Part shown: piece by piece, positions 10,171-21,052 of the stretch
Layout: each line of letters opens with the position of its first letter
Position numbering within the stretch: the stretch's first letter is position 1
NCBI GenBank assembly: GCA_036674765.1
Contig: JARVKI010000070.1
Location: 124,001 to 188,000, forward strand
Direction of reading: 5' to 3'
Source of the DNA: Seiridium cupressi
Taxonomy: Eukaryota; Ascomycota; Sordariomycetes; Amphisphaeriales; Sporocadaceae
DNA length: 64,000 nucleotides
Notes under the pieces: generated by a model
What the model was told of the DNA's origin: nothing
Seen by the model: only the letters and a program-made list of their open reading frames with translations
Database searches by the model: none
Made by a program: the position numbers and the translations under genes

Positions 10171-13100
10171 CTATTCCCCACCCTTCCTCCTGACCCTAAC
10201 GAGCTCGGCCACAAGTTCGTCCTTCTGCCGCTCGCCTTCGGCTATCCGCTGTCTCGCTGCAGCTCGGTCTAGATTCCTTGCCTCGCGCTCTTGTTTGAGC
10301 TTATATTCGAGCTCTCTCAGCCTGAACATCCACTTCGTATCGCCTTCTCCGCTCGACGTGCCGGTGCGCTCCAGGTCGGCTGGAGGTATTTGTGTATGTG
10401 CGGAAGAGCTTCGACTCATGGTGTTTGTTCTTGACTTCATGCTGGAAATGGAAGACGATGTAGCTTCGAGTTGCGTAGTCTTGCTCCTCGGAAGGCTCAC
10501 CTTCCGTGACGTGTCGTTATCGCCATCCCCTGGCCGTTTCCTAATGGGCCCCGTCGGTATGTTGGGGGAGGGGCTACCATACTCATCACCGTCTCCTTTA
10601 TTGCCATCACCCCGCCAATCGAAGTAGCCACCGACGGCCCTGGTCTTAGCATCGTTGGCTCTCATCAGCGTGGCATTCTCAATCTTCAAAGCGCGGACCG
10701 CTGCCTCAAGTTGAGAGATCTTGGCGGTCGTGTTGAAGTCACCAGAAGCGACCCCGTTTCGAACAATGGATTCAAGGCGATCGAGTTTCTTGGTGCGCAC
10801 ATCCATGTTGTTCTCCAGCGTCTGGTATTCTCTCCAGAGATCCTTTTCAACAGACTTGATACGAGATTGGAAACTACCTATCAACGATTCGATGGTCTTC
10901 ACAGCCGCGAGCAGGTTCTTGCTAAACCCAGGCAACATGGTTGCCACAGCTTCGAGGCTAGGCAGAGCTCGGCCATTAATCAAGCTATTATCATGAGCCC
11001 AGTCCGTGCCGCAGAGAGCCGAGAGTTTAGTCCAGAGGACGAGAAGCAGATTGTTGCGCTCTGTCAGCTGATCCTTGAAATTCGCTTCCAGCTGGGCCAG
11101 CTTTTTCTTGTCAGCGGCCCGAGTGGATTCTAATTCGAGGATGCGACCGTCTTGACTAGTGACAGTGCGGGACACGTGCTGGTGTGTTCGCTGGAACGTC
11201 TCGAAAGAATTCTTCGTATTGCGATGAGCCTGGCGTTCCTTGTCGAGCATCTCAACCAGCTTCTTGCTTTCTAGGCCGTGCGACTCCAGGAGGGCGTCAC
11301 GCTGTTTGATGATGCGGTCCCTCTCCAGCATGGATGCCTTGGTAGTGTCGAGTTCGCGGACAGTGTTCTCCAGCTCCCGCTGCAACTTGGCAATTGACTT
11401 GAGCAAGCTCGATCGCGTGCCGTTGAGATCGCCAAGAGCCTCGCGCAGGTTGTTTTCGAGCTCCATAAGTCTCTCCTTCCACTCGGTCGCCTCGACCTCG
11501 CGGCTGGTCAAGTTCTTACGAAGACGTCGCCCTTCATCTTTGGCCGTGGTCAACTCCCGGTTGAGCTCGTTGACGAACTGCTGCACATCCTCCTTCTCGC
11601 GTGTGGCAATGATCTCGCGCTGTCGCCGCTCCTTGGCAAGACGCTGATCAAGCTCCTTGGCGCGATCCCGCTCTTCGCGAAGGCTCTGCTCTGCTCCTGC
11701 AACAGCGGCTTCAAGATCTCCGATGCGGATCTTGTCGGCCTCCTGTTCCTCGCGCAAGAAAGCGATCTCACCCTGACTCGATTCTTGTTGAACGCCAAGA
11801 CGGTTAGCCTTGTCGTTGGATTCGATCAGCTTGGTCTCTAGCTCTTCCAGCTCCTTGTTATTGTCCGCTGCTTCCGCTTCAAGCTGTTCGATGCGTCGGT
11901 GCTTGTTCTCGTGTTCGTCCTCGAGGCCAACCAATGCCTCACTCATCTTGCGCATCTCCTCTTGCAAGGCGTTGAAGTTTTCGGCCCGATCCTGTATCTC
12001 AATCTGCAAGCGCTGGATTTCATCGTTGCGTTGGTCAGCCTCCCCTTCTAATGCGTCAATCTCCTCCTGAGCCTCCTTTCGAAGTACCTCGAATTCGTTC
12101 TCAATATGTGAGTGATCCTGAAGTGCTTCGTCGCGTTCAGCCTGAAGTGCCATTAGGTCAGCCATCGTGTTGTCCAGCTCTTCTTGCAAGCCAAGTGCCG
12201 CCTCCTCGGCTTCTCGCTTCGCTTCGACTGCAGACTCAAAGTCTTCCATGCAAGTTTCCAGTTCGCGTTGTAACTCCTGGTTCTGCAGCTTGAGTTCACT
12301 GATCTTGTCGCGATGTTCCGCGAGTTTGTTCTCGAGCTCTTCGCGCCCGGGATCCCCCGCCGCCATGGTGAGTCGTGTTCGAGCACTACCTCTTGATTGT
12401 GATCTCTCATGGGCGCCGGCGCGAGATGCCGAACGGTCGAGTAAAGTGTCAATGGTCGATGGTGGGTGACCAGCGCGACGCTGCGCTAGTTTGAGATCTT
12501 CGATCTCCTGGTAGAGCCTTTCCTTTTCACGATTCCGGGATGTCAGCATAGACGTCTGAGCTCCGACCTCCCTTCTCAGTTCCGCATTCTCATGTCGTAG
12601 TTGTTCGCTTTCGCGGCGAAGCTCTTCCACCAACGTGCTTGCTTGACTCAGTGAGCCGACTGGCTCCATGTCCCCTGACTGACCTGACAAGCCTGACATT
12701 GGTCGCGACCTTGTCGGTGACATGGGCCTGGCTTTCCGTGTGATGTTGTAAATATTCGTTGTATGATGCATGCCTCCAGGACCACCGCCGCTCATCGGCA
12801 CCCCTGCTGCTGCTGCGGCCGCAGCGTTGACCTCCTGCTTGAGTCGGAAGATCTCGTCCCGCAGCTTTCGGTTGTCGTCATCGGCTTGCTCGCGGCGGGC
12901 AGTCTCTTGCTCCAGCAAGTCCTTGAATACATCTGCCTCCTCTTCCCGACCTCGACTGTCCCCAAACCTTTCACCGGCCTGCTCTCCCATGCTCTTGACA
13001 ATTTCGGCCAGTTTCCTCTTCTCGGCCTGGTTGGACATGTTCTCACTCTTCAAGTGCTCAATTTCGGTCATGTATTCTTCGATACGCTCCCGCAAGTACA

Positions 13101-14928
13101 ACAATTCTTCCTCGCGTTCGTGGGCATCTTCGTCGAAAGCAGAGGCCGTCTGTCCATCGGACGAGTAGCCGCTTCTAGCTGTACTCGGCCTGGTGTCTTC
13201 CTCGTCGCGCAGTCTTTTCTCGAGCTCCTTAACTCTCCGCCGCAGCATCTTGTTGTCACGCTGGATGACTGCCAGAGATGTCTTGAGGTTGACGTTCTCC
13301 GAGATCATTTCCTTAATACCTTCCTCAGAGAGCTTGTCCAAACGATCTGACAAAAACATGACCTTGAGCTTGAGGTCGAAATTCTCCTTGGATAGGCGTT
13401 CAATAGTGCTCGACTGTTCCTTGAGAGTCAAGTTCCTGCCGTTCTTAGTGGCCGTGCCAGGTGCGGGCGTAAAGTCGACTGCTATCTTGCGGAAAGGCTG
13501 TGTTGGAGTCTCAAGGCCGTGTTGGGTCTTGTACTCGCGTGCAAGAGATTCAGGGACCTCCACATTCTCGACATGCCGAGCGATGACAGTGTCGGTAGGT
13601 GCCATTAGCCCATTACTCTTCCGGGGCTTTGGTGTCTTAAGGTGGTCGTCGTTCTCGTTTGTTGCCAAGGATCTGTCCGGTGACACGTCGATCTCTTCCA
13701 GGGGCTCCAGAGGACCTAGCGACCTACCAGAGTCGGGAAAGTCATCAAAGCCGGAGGCCATGCTGCCCATACTTATTGAGCGTGAGAGCGTATTGCTGAG
13801 ACTCCGTTGCATACCTCCAGCTGGGATTGCGCCACCAGATTGAATCGCATAGTCAACGCCAAGACTGACTGTGACGTCGCTGTTGCCGTCGTCGGTGGTA
13901 AGAAAAGAGGAGGTAGAAGACCTTTGACTGGCATTCCTACTACGCAGGTACTTCGGTCTATTACCGAACCGCAGAGCCGCTCCCGGTGTATGCCCAGCAT
14001 CAGTCGACGGTTTGCCTAGATCCAACTCGGAACTATCCCGTTGTGACGTCGGCGCTCCGGCTGAGAAGGTCTGGTCGGTCTGTGGCACATCTAGCTTTGA
14101 GCTATCCCGAGACGTCGACGGGTCAACTTCGCTCGTGCTGTAGTCTTCAGTCAGGGCTGGAGGCTGGCTAGTCGAGATAGCTCGAGATACAGTCCGAGCT
14201 GCTACAGCTGCAGTTGGGGAAGATGACATGTTCTCCAAGGCCGAGGTGGTATTTCCAACATCGGTATTAGCGGCAGCGAGAGATTCGTCTGCACGAGGAT
14301 CGGGGCGGTGCGACTGAGGTCTCGGACTAGTAGAGGGCGTGGCCCGAGATCTATCGTGTGCTGGCAGCTGAGGTTGATCGTCACTTTCCCCGTGTTCGCT
14401 ATGGTCGCCATGGGACTGAATAGTATCAGTGGTCAAGTCTTGCTGTGATGTGTCGGCGTCGGCGTCGGCGCCAACGTCTGCAAGCCGTGGAGATGTGCGG
14501 CTTTCGGGGTGTGGTGGTGCAGCTGGTGATAGTGCATCCCGTGCTTCTTGCGTTATACTTTCGTTTGGTGTGGTGGATCGTAGTTCCTGCGTCTCGGCAT
14601 CGTGAACCGAGCTCTCGTCGGGCTTGTGTAGACGCGAAGAGGGACGCGAACTCGGGAGCTTCTTGGCAGCGGCAGCGGCAGCGGCATCAAACAAATATGT
14701 ATCGTCAATTCCGCCGTCTGGTCCCGTTACTCGAATGGGGGATATCGGAGGCACAAAGCTAGATTCCATGTCTTGTAGGAGATGGGCCCGAAGGTGCTGC
14801 TCTTGGGTGATTGAGTCGGGATGTGCGTCTGAGTCGTCTCCTACGTAGCTCTCGTCATTCGGCGGCATGTTTTCCTTGAGCGCGAGCGAGGAGGAATGGT
14901 CCTCCACGCGGCTCTCGTCTTCATCCAT
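10171..14928 (-). CDS. ApsB/Mto1-like spindle-pole and microtubule-organising coiled-coil protein
   Basis: This is a single-exon frame of 1585 residues. The first 480 residues are acidic and Ser/Pro-rich with low complexity. Residues about 500-590 (LKEQSSTIERLSKENFDLK, then MFLSDRLDKL) match the centrosomin N-terminal motif 1 (Cnn_1N), which recruits gamma-tubulin complexes in Mto1, ApsB and centrosomin. About 800 residues of heptad-rich coiled coil follow, then a basic C-terminal segment (residues about 1540-1585) that could anchor to microtubule-organising centres. The Aspergillus relative is the anucleate primary sterigmata protein ApsB, which acts in septal and spindle-pole microtubule nucleation and nuclear migration. 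The frame is intact, has short poly-Ala runs, and uses G/C-ending codons like the housekeeping genes here. Confidence 0.85.
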   Translation of the reverse strand: MDEDESRVEDHSSSLALKENMPPNDESYVGDDSDAHPDSITQEQHLRAHLLQDMESSFVPPISPIRVTGPDGGIDDTYLFDAAAAAAAKKLPSSRPSSRLHKPDESSVHDAETQELRSTTPNESITQEARDALSPAAPPHPESRTSPRLADVGADADADTSQQDLTTDTIQSHGDHSEHGESDDQPQLPAHDRSRATPSTSPRPQSHRPDPRADESLAAANTDVGNTTSALENMSSSPTAAVAARTVSRAISTSQPPALTEDYSTSEVDPSTSRDSSKLDVPQTDQTFSAGAPTSQRDSSELDLGKPSTDAGHTPGAALRFGNRPKYLRSRNASQRSSTSSFLTTDDGNSDVTVSLGVDYAIQSGGAIPAGGMQRSLSNTLSRSISMGSMASGFDDFPDSGRSLGPLEPLEEIDVSPDRSLATNENDDHLKTPKPRKSNGLMAPTDTVIARHVENVEVPESLAREYKTQHGLETPTQPFRKIAVDFTPAPGTATKNGRNLTLKEQSSTIERLSKENFDLKLKVMFLSDRLDKLSEEGIKEMISENVNLKTSLAVIQRDNKMLRRRVKELEKRLRDEEDTRPSTARSGYSSDGQTASAFDEDAHEREEELLYLRERIEEYMTEIEHLKSENMSNQAEKRKLAEIVKSMGEQAGERFGDSRGREEEADVFKDLLEQETARREQADDDNRKLRDEIFRLKQEVNAAAAAAAGVPMSGGGPGGMHHTTNIYNITRKARPMSPTRSRPMSGLSGQSGDMEPVGSLSQASTLVEELRRESEQLRHENAELRREVGAQTSMLTSRNREKERLYQEIEDLKLAQRRAGHPPSTIDTLLDRSASRAGAHERSQSRGSARTRLTMAAGDPGREELENKLAEHRDKISELKLQNQELQRELETCMEDFESAVEAKREAEEAALGLQEELDNTMADLMALQAERDEALQDHSHIENEFEVLRKEAQEEIDALEGEADQRNDEIQRLQIEIQDRAENFNALQEEMRKMSEALVGLEDEHENKHRRIEQLEAEAADNNKELEELETKLIESNDKANRLGVQQESSQGEIAFLREEQEADKIRIGDLEAAVAGAEQSLREERDRAKELDQRLAKERRQREIIATREKEDVQQFVNELNRELTTAKDEGRRLRKNLTSREVEATEWKERLMELENNLREALGDLNGTRSSLLKSIAKLQRELENTVRELDTTKASMLERDRIIKQRDALLESHGLESKKLVEMLDKERQAHRNTKNSFETFQRTHQHVSRTVTSQDGRILELESTRAADKKKLAQLEANFKDQLTERNNLLLVLWTKLSALCGTDWAHDNSLINGRALPSLEAVATMLPGFSKNLLAAVKTIESLIGSFQSRIKSVEKDLWREYQTLENNMDVRTKKLDRLESIVRNGVASGDFNTTAKISQLEAAVRALKIENATLMRANDAKTRAVGGYFDWRGDGNKGDGDEYGSPSPNIPTGPIRKRPGDGDNDTSRKVSLPRSKTTQLEATSSSISSMKSRTNTMSRSSSAHTQIPPADLERTGTSSGEGDTKWMFRLRELEYKLKQEREARNLDRAAARQRIAEGERQKDELVAELVRVRRKGGE

Positions 14929-16306
14929 GGGTTCGAAGCGTAATCGTCATTCATCCGGTAGCAATTCTGTCTGGGGGGTTACTCGAGTATATTATGTGTT
15001 GGCGCAGTCGCGTTGGGCCTCAGTTGACGTGAAGCAATTGGGTTGGCGGACATGCAGGTAGCAGAACAGGGGACCTGATGTTTTGCGACTCGCGAGTGTG
15101 CTCCGATGGGGTTGAGTCGCGGTTACGACTCCAAGCAATGCAACGGGCCGGGATCAATCTTGCAGAACAGGCGGCCCATTCACCCGTCTTCAAATTGACG
15201 TTCAGTTATTGTTTATGACATCTACATAAAAACGTAACTACAGCTATTTTCCTGTATTGTGCTCCCAAACACCACCTGCAGCGACCTGGTGACGCGCCGG
15301 GCTCTCTTCTATGGTTGGTTGATGTTGGCTGCAAGACATGGAACCACGTCCAAAAAGAAAATCCCGGTTTGGTAGGGCAGGTTGCTGGGTCACTACATTT
15401 ACACCTAAAAAAAAAAAGAAAAACACCACTAAGACCCACGCCAAGGAGTGCTGACCCCTGCTAGCCGAGTGTTTTCTCCGGCCCACATCCACTGGAAGCT
15501 GCCTAGAGAAAGCCCAACGTCGCCGGGTCGGCGTAAAGTACAAGTCCACAAGTACCTATAGTTGAGCCCCTGTTTTCTCATGTGTCTCGGAATTCAGAAC
15601 TCAATTCGAGGATAGTTGCAAGCATGCCTTGTTCAAACTGTCAAGTCGAGTATGTCTTCACTGTCACCAATTGGTCATGTTATATTCCACCGTGATCGGA
15701 AACCAGCAGCTGGATGCAAAGCAGGGCCAACCCCGACTAGTGATGCCACAAGACTTGCTCGAGCAGCTCATTGTCAGATTGTCCAAGGGCGGAATCTAAC
15801 GTATCGAGTTTTAGGTGTTTGACCGCGTCGACTTGTTGCGCCATTTGGTCGTATTCCTGATCATGTAAGACAGGCTTGTCGTATGCATGTATCGATTACC
15901 ACTATACTTGTCCTGGCCCGTCATTTCTTCTCACTGCTGTGCCTGCTGTGTAGGACCACGCAATGCAACTGTGGGTGTCAAACATCGCATCACATCCCAT
16001 CGCATACATGTGGTCAGAAAATATGCAGCATTCGGATCTATTAGCACTGCCGCGTTCCTAGCTGCCCCGGATGCTCCAACGTCGCCGCGGGTCCGCAAAA
16101 GGATCTTCCTTCCGTCTGTCGGCCAACCGTTTTGGGCACGCCGGTACGTCGACCGGCTGAGTCGATGTGTTGTGTACTAAAATCGTTGCATGGAGTCGCA
16201 GGAATGCATACAAATACCGTTGCACTTCTGATCCTGCTGCTAGGCAGCTCTAGGCCGGAAACCTTCCAACTTATTTCGATTTGTCCCGGTTTGATTGACT
16301 GTAAAC
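14929..16306. other. Divergent promoter region between ApsB-like and monooxygenase genes
   Basis: This 1.4-kb gap contains the start regions of two divergent genes. Short frames on both strands show no domain, and no RNA gene is evident. An A-rich run occurs near 15409. Confidence 0.5.
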
Positions 16307-17696
16307 ATGAGCTCTAGGAAACCACACGTTCTAATTGTCGGTGCTGGGCTTGGTGGGCTAGCTCTTGCGCAAGGTCTTCGCAAGCACGGAGTGAGCTATG
16401 CAATCTTTGAGCGAGATGAAAGCCTGCATTCAAGGCAACAAGGTTGGGCAATCGGACTTCATACGTATGCAAACGTCCTCTATGGTGACGGGGTTTTACG
16501 GGCTAAAATATTCGTAGTGTTCTTGGTGAGCTACCACCGGGGCTTCCAGATGACCTCCCTCCCATTGAGCTGGCTGTCAATCATCTCAAATCCCTGAAGC
16601 TACCTCCGCAATTCATTTGGCAGGTGAGCGGCAATCGTCTGGGTGTCACTGGAGGGCCAGATACTTTTGTGCTGCGAGCAAATCGAATGCGCCTACGCGA
16701 ATGGCTAGCGACTAAGATACCAATCACCTATGGCAAGCAGGCGCTGAGGAGAATGATGACTCTGTAACGGTCCACTTCCAAGACGGTACCGTAGCTTCAG
16801 GCGATATCCTTGTCGGCGTCGACGGAATCAATAGTCGCGGTACGGTGTTCGCACGTAGTATGGTCGTCCTCAGCTGACACCCGTAAGTGCGAGAACATCT
16901 TCTCTCCAGGCCCAACGAACACACACTACGCACCAACGCCTTTGCTGTCATAGTGGGAGAGACAACCCTTACTGGAGATGCCTTCGAGCGACAGATATCA
17001 CTCGGCCACAGTGCGTACGTGGGCATCGCCGGTGATAGAGCTCGATCAATCTTCGTAGGCCTGAACAAAGTGTCTGAGGATGGAAAAGTGGGCAGTTACT
17101 ATTGGTTCTACATGATTTCAGATGAGACCATCGACAAGCCTGACCATTGGACGAGACATGCACCAAGGGCTGAACGGCTTGAGAAGGCGCTGCAAGATTC
17201 TAGGGCGTTGGACGAAAAGTTCCGCGAGATCATCAAGTTAACCCCCGTCGAGGGCATACGATCAGACTCTTTCTCTTTCCGCGACGCCGAGATCGGAAAA
17301 GACGAGTACGCTGTACGCCGCGTGACTATGCTGGGAGATGCATCTCACCCTATGGCACCTTGTGAGTCTCTTTGCTGAAGCCAAACGAGAGCACATCTCT
17401 ATGTTGCGGCTAATGCATACCCCGATCTAGTCCGTGGAGAAGGCGGTGTTCACGCCCTTCGTGATGCCCTTAATCTAGCTAAAACAGTCGCCAAGATAGA
17501 AAATGACGAGAGGAAGACGATCCTCGATGCCGTAGGTGACTACCAACGAGAGATGGTCAAACGTGGTGTCGAGGCCGTTCAGCGGTCAAGGGCCGTAGCA
17601 CGTAAAGAGAGGAGAGAAGACAAGCCTTTCATCATTTGGGGATACCCAGCCAAATCTACGATGGAAGAGACGATCAAACTAGAAGATTGGCAATAG
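16307..17696 (+). CDS. FAD-dependent monooxygenase (PHBH fold), one apparent 1-nt frameshift
   Basis: Exons 16307-16464, 16518-16839, 16888-17361 and 17431-17696 fit, with canonical or near-canonical introns of 53, 48 and 69 nt. The N-terminus has the Rossmann dinucleotide motif GAGLGGLALAQGL, the middle has DILVGVDGINSR, and the end has GDASHPMAPFRGEGG, which closes the FAD site. This is the flavoprotein aromatic or polyketide hydroxylase family; the substrate is not predictable. The frame breaks near 16742, after ITYGKQ. One added base there restores AEENDDSVTVHF and brings the exons to 1221 nt (406 residues). The gene may be a young pseudogene or carry a sequence error. No biosynthetic cluster surrounds it. 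Confidence 0.75.
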
Positions 17697-18315
17697 TGAC
17701 CTTTGACAAGGGTGAAATTGTGATAGAGAGGTACGATGTAGGCTACAAGGGCGAACTCTTAAGAGTCTGACATGTAACTGAATCCTGATGCTGAATTGAG
17801 CGCATCGTCCAACCACTGACAAACTACCTAGGTAGTCCTGACGTGTGGCCGCGACAGGGTTCAGTTAAATGCGCGCCTTCGAGTTTGGCAGTCGCCTCTG
17901 CTCATCAATACTACCTAAACAGTGCATCAGCGCAATCACGATAGGCAACTGTTTTCCAATTGATGATGTCGCAAGCTGACAGCGTTATCTGACGTCGTCT
18001 AGTGGCTGAGTGCCCATGTCGTGCTTCTTGCACAGCCACACTGGAGAGGCCTCTGGGTCAGGATTTAGGACCTTTATCTGTTCCAAACAAAGCGGAGTCA
18101 GATCCATGAGTGTTCCTAATTTCAATTCTTTTCAGGGTTCTTCACTATCTTGCCCAGACTCGAGCCCAACAACCTTATCGACGAATCTTGTTCTTGGCCT
18201 TATTCTTGACTCGAATCCACCACTATCGCCATTGAGCCACGCCAACCACGAGATTGAGCATTTCTCGTGAATCTCGCTTACATACACAAACTTGACCCCG
18301 CTCTCGCGCGCAACA
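17697..18315. other. Intergenic region upstream of the glycine-zipper gene
   Basis: No gene is supported. The stretch holds the 3' flank of the monooxygenase gene and the promoter of the glycine-zipper gene. The last 200 bases are pyrimidine-rich, as is common just upstream of fungal start codons. Confidence 0.5.
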
Positions 18316-19071
18316 ATGTCAAGCTCGGACTACTACGGAGGTGGTGGCGGAGGACAGAACTATGGTTACAACCAGCAGCAGGGCTATTCACAGGGCCAAC
18401 ATGGAGGACAGTCGCCATACCCGCCCCAGAATCAATACGGTGCACCCCCGCCGCCCCAAGGTGGTAACTATGGCTCTCCCGCTCCACAGGGTAGCTACTA
18501 TGGTTCCCCGGCACCCGGCCAGCATGGTCCCGGATCGTACGGAGGCCACAGTCCTCAGCCAGGCTATGGGCAACCACCGCCGCCTCAGCATCAGCAAGGC
18601 AATTGGGGCCCGCCCGGCCAAGGCTATCAGAGCCCCCCGCCCCACCAGCAGCAATATGGTCAAGGGCCTCCAGTACCCGGCGGCTATCCCCAAGGAGGAC
18701 CGCCTCAGGGACAATGGCAACCACCTCACCAGCAGCCGCAACATGGCCAGTACGGCCAGTATGATCAAGGTCATGCTCCCCAGCACCAGCAGCAATGGGG
18801 CCAAGGCGCTCCCGGACAGGGGTATCCGGGCCAGCAGGGTCAAGGCGAAAGGGGTATATTAGGTGCTATTGGTGGCGGCTTGGTTGGCGGTGCCGGTGGT
18901 GCGCTCGCAGGGCACGGCGTGCTCGGTGCCATGGGCGGAGCACTGGCCGGCCACAAGTTGGAGGACCATTTTAAAGACAAAAAACACAAAAAGTCCAAGA
19001 AGGACAAACATGGCCACCACAAGCGTCGCGGGAGCCATAGCAGCTCTTCAAGCTCATCTTCTTCTGATTAG
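18316..19071 (+). CDS. Gly/Pro/Gln/Tyr-rich protein with glycine-zipper segment and basic-Ser tail
   Basis: A single exon encodes 251 residues from the ATG at 18316. Residues 1-180 are low-complexity, made of QGY, YG, PPP and QHQQ runs resembling prion-like or phase-separating sequence. About residues 184-220 form a glycine zipper (GAIGGGLVGGAGGALAGHG, then GAMGGALAGHK), the 17-kDa-antigen/2TM type that can insert in membranes. The end is Lys/His-rich (KDKKHKKSKKDKHGHHKRR) and finishes in a Ser run. Similar proteins are widespread in Hypocreales without a defined role. A role at membranes or in stress assemblies is inference only. Confidence 0.8.
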   Translation: MSSSDYYGGGGGGQNYGYNQQQGYSQGQHGGQSPYPPQNQYGAPPPPQGGNYGSPAPQGSYYGSPAPGQHGPGSYGGHSPQPGYGQPPPPQHQQGNWGPPGQGYQSPPPHQQQYGQGPPVPGGYPQGGPPQGQWQPPHQQPQHGQYGQYDQGHAPQHQQQWGQGAPGQGYPGQQGQGERGILGAIGGGLVGGAGGALAGHGVLGAMGGALAGHKLEDHFKDKKHKKSKKDKHGHHKRRGSHSSSSSSSSSD

Positions 19072-20060
19072 AGTTCAAAATTAGCCACCGCCGCCAATTC
19101 GAGTTTCAATTTTCCGAGCGGAGTTCCTATGCTTCGAGAAATACCTCTATGACCGCATCGGGCCCTTCATGTGATGATCCGAAGCTTTCACCGCCTCCAA
19201 ACCAGTCCGGTGCAGGATCAGATCCCGGCATTGATCTCATGTGCGCTCATATATCTATTGGAACGCATCATCATCAGATCAAGCATAATATGGAAAGGGA
19301 GTCGCCCTTTCTTTCCAAGCAGTCATCTCATGAAGCAAAACTTTCGAACAAGTGGGCGTAATTCTCTTGTGACGCACGATTCATCCTATATATATTTGAG
19401 ACGTCTTCCCTTTGCTTCCCTTTCATATAAGCCCTTCGCCGTGTTTTCGCTAGGTTGCCCTGACAGCTAAGCACCGGGATCATGCATTATCCCCGGTTGG
19501 AGCACCATTTCCAAGGCTAAAAGCGTGAGCTGAGTACAGCTAATGAGTGATCGGTGAGTCGGGGTCGGTCTGAAGCGCTTGGCCAGCTGAACAGGACTGT
19601 TCTCTCCTGATCTTAAGGATATATGATGACCATTCGAGTGACTCATAATGCCGTGCTAATTACGACCGGAGTCTTGCAATAGACGTAATGGTTACGAAAT
19701 ATATTACCTACGCGCATATAACTTATCGCTAAGGGAAGCGGGACCTCATCATTGAATAACTGGTGCTCCAAAAGATGGAGTCCTCGCAGCCCTCCCATCC
19801 TAGCCTGGAGGATCGCTTGGCAGAAACTGAACCGGTTGAAATCATACATAGTAATCATGATGTAGAACCGCCTAAACAAGGGGGAAAATTAAGCAAGTAA
19901 TCATACACTGAATCTGACATAAACCACGTAAGCTAACGAAAGAAAAGTGCTCACTACCGGTCTACCTGGCCAGCACCCTAATATCTATCTAGCATCCAAT
20001 CATGTAGTACCTCAAAGTTCACACACGTGTGCGCCACGTCCGAAGTAACATAGTTCCTAC
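19072..20060. other. Gene-free flank of the decayed interval
   Basis: Only short frames without domains are found on either strand. Base composition becomes more A/T-rich than in the preceding gene. I see no terminal repeats or target-site duplications. Confidence 0.5.
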
Positions 20061-21052
20061 CTAATCCGGGTAGTACCGACTTGGGACTGTCGTCATGCCT
20101 CCCGAATACACGATGTACTACCGCAACTGTTCGATGCAGTGATCGTTATGTTGATGCAAACTAGCCGTTTGAGATGCATCGAGTTTCTCGCGGCTATGAC
20201 CCTCGTAATCGTCTGGATGCAAAGCCTTGCGTAGTTTATTCTTGTGTTCACCGTATCAGCTCACCAAGGCTCCATCTGCTTCATTCATAGAATATTTTCT
20301 ATTTCACTTATCTTTTTTGGTCAAGAAGAGGAAGAAAGAAGACGAATGTGTAACTGATCACACATGGAAGTGTGTGGAATATATCAAATCTAGGATATGG
20401 TATTAGAGTAGGCCTCCTAAAGAAGGCACGTAGATCTTTGCTAGGTTGCGCTCACCCGGCTATATATCTCCCATTCTCGTGGTCCCTGTATTGCTTCACA
20501 TTATCTTCACCCCATGCTGCGGTTACTTCTCCCCTGGTTGTATGAACGTAGCGTCCTGTGAGATTTTAGCGCCTTCCGTATAGGAAAACAAGGACTTTAG
20601 TCTTACCCCTTGTTGAATTCTGCCGATTCTTGTCGATGTCGGGGTTCTTTGTCAGATCACCAAGGTACAGCACGGGGCTTGGATAGGGTATGAAAATATT
20701 GCCGGAATTATCGAAGGATGGAGAGCCTGCGAATCGCCGCTGCAACACTTGGATGTGCGGCTTGGCAGTAGCTGAAAAGCATTTGGTCAGCGGTTGCTAT
20801 GTTTGTTGCAATGGGTCTCCTACCAAAGTCCGTCGGATACCCTTCGACGAATGTCCCTATGCTGCTTCTGCTGAATCTGGGAACTAGTCCTTCCCGAATT
20901 ATAGAGAGTATTACTGAAAGCGTGAAAGATACGACAGTCAAGATCCATGGTGTCCAGTAACCAAGGTGATACCACAGGCTCCGTGGCCGCCCACCTTTCA
21001 GCTATGAGACATCGTCCCCATTACTACTCCGCATAAGAGGCTTGTGTTTCAT
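20061..21052 (-). pseudogene. UstYa-like (DUF3328) oxidase pseudogene
   Basis: Five exons join in phase: 21052-20824, 20771-20607, 20555-20456, 20389-20362 and 20240-20061 (702 nt). The model has a short cytosolic start and one membrane segment (ILTVVSFTLSVILSIIREGL). Family signatures follow: TDFATAKPHIQVLQRRF, then TAAWGEDNVKQY, YIAGFDIFHTLPC, NKLRKALHPDDY and HNDHCIEQLR. UstYa proteins are copper-dependent cyclases or oxidases of fungal RiPP and other metabolite pathways and need two HxxHC motifs. Here the first reads HTLPC, the second (HNDHC) is intact, and the frame has TAG stops at 21004-21002 and 20120-20118. Both stops are consistent with CAG to TAG changes. No RiPP precursor with repeated core peptides is visible nearby, so it is an isolated relic. 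Confidence 0.8.

Noticed and set aside
10100..14848. Many plus-strand frames of 60-216 codons opposite the ApsB-like gene
   Set aside because: They are antisense shadows of a long G/C-biased coiled-coil gene and are rich in Ser/Leu/Arg without domains.
15206..15549. Overlapping minus-strand frames upstream of the monooxygenase
   Set aside because: Different frames over an A-rich run, no ATG-supported domain.
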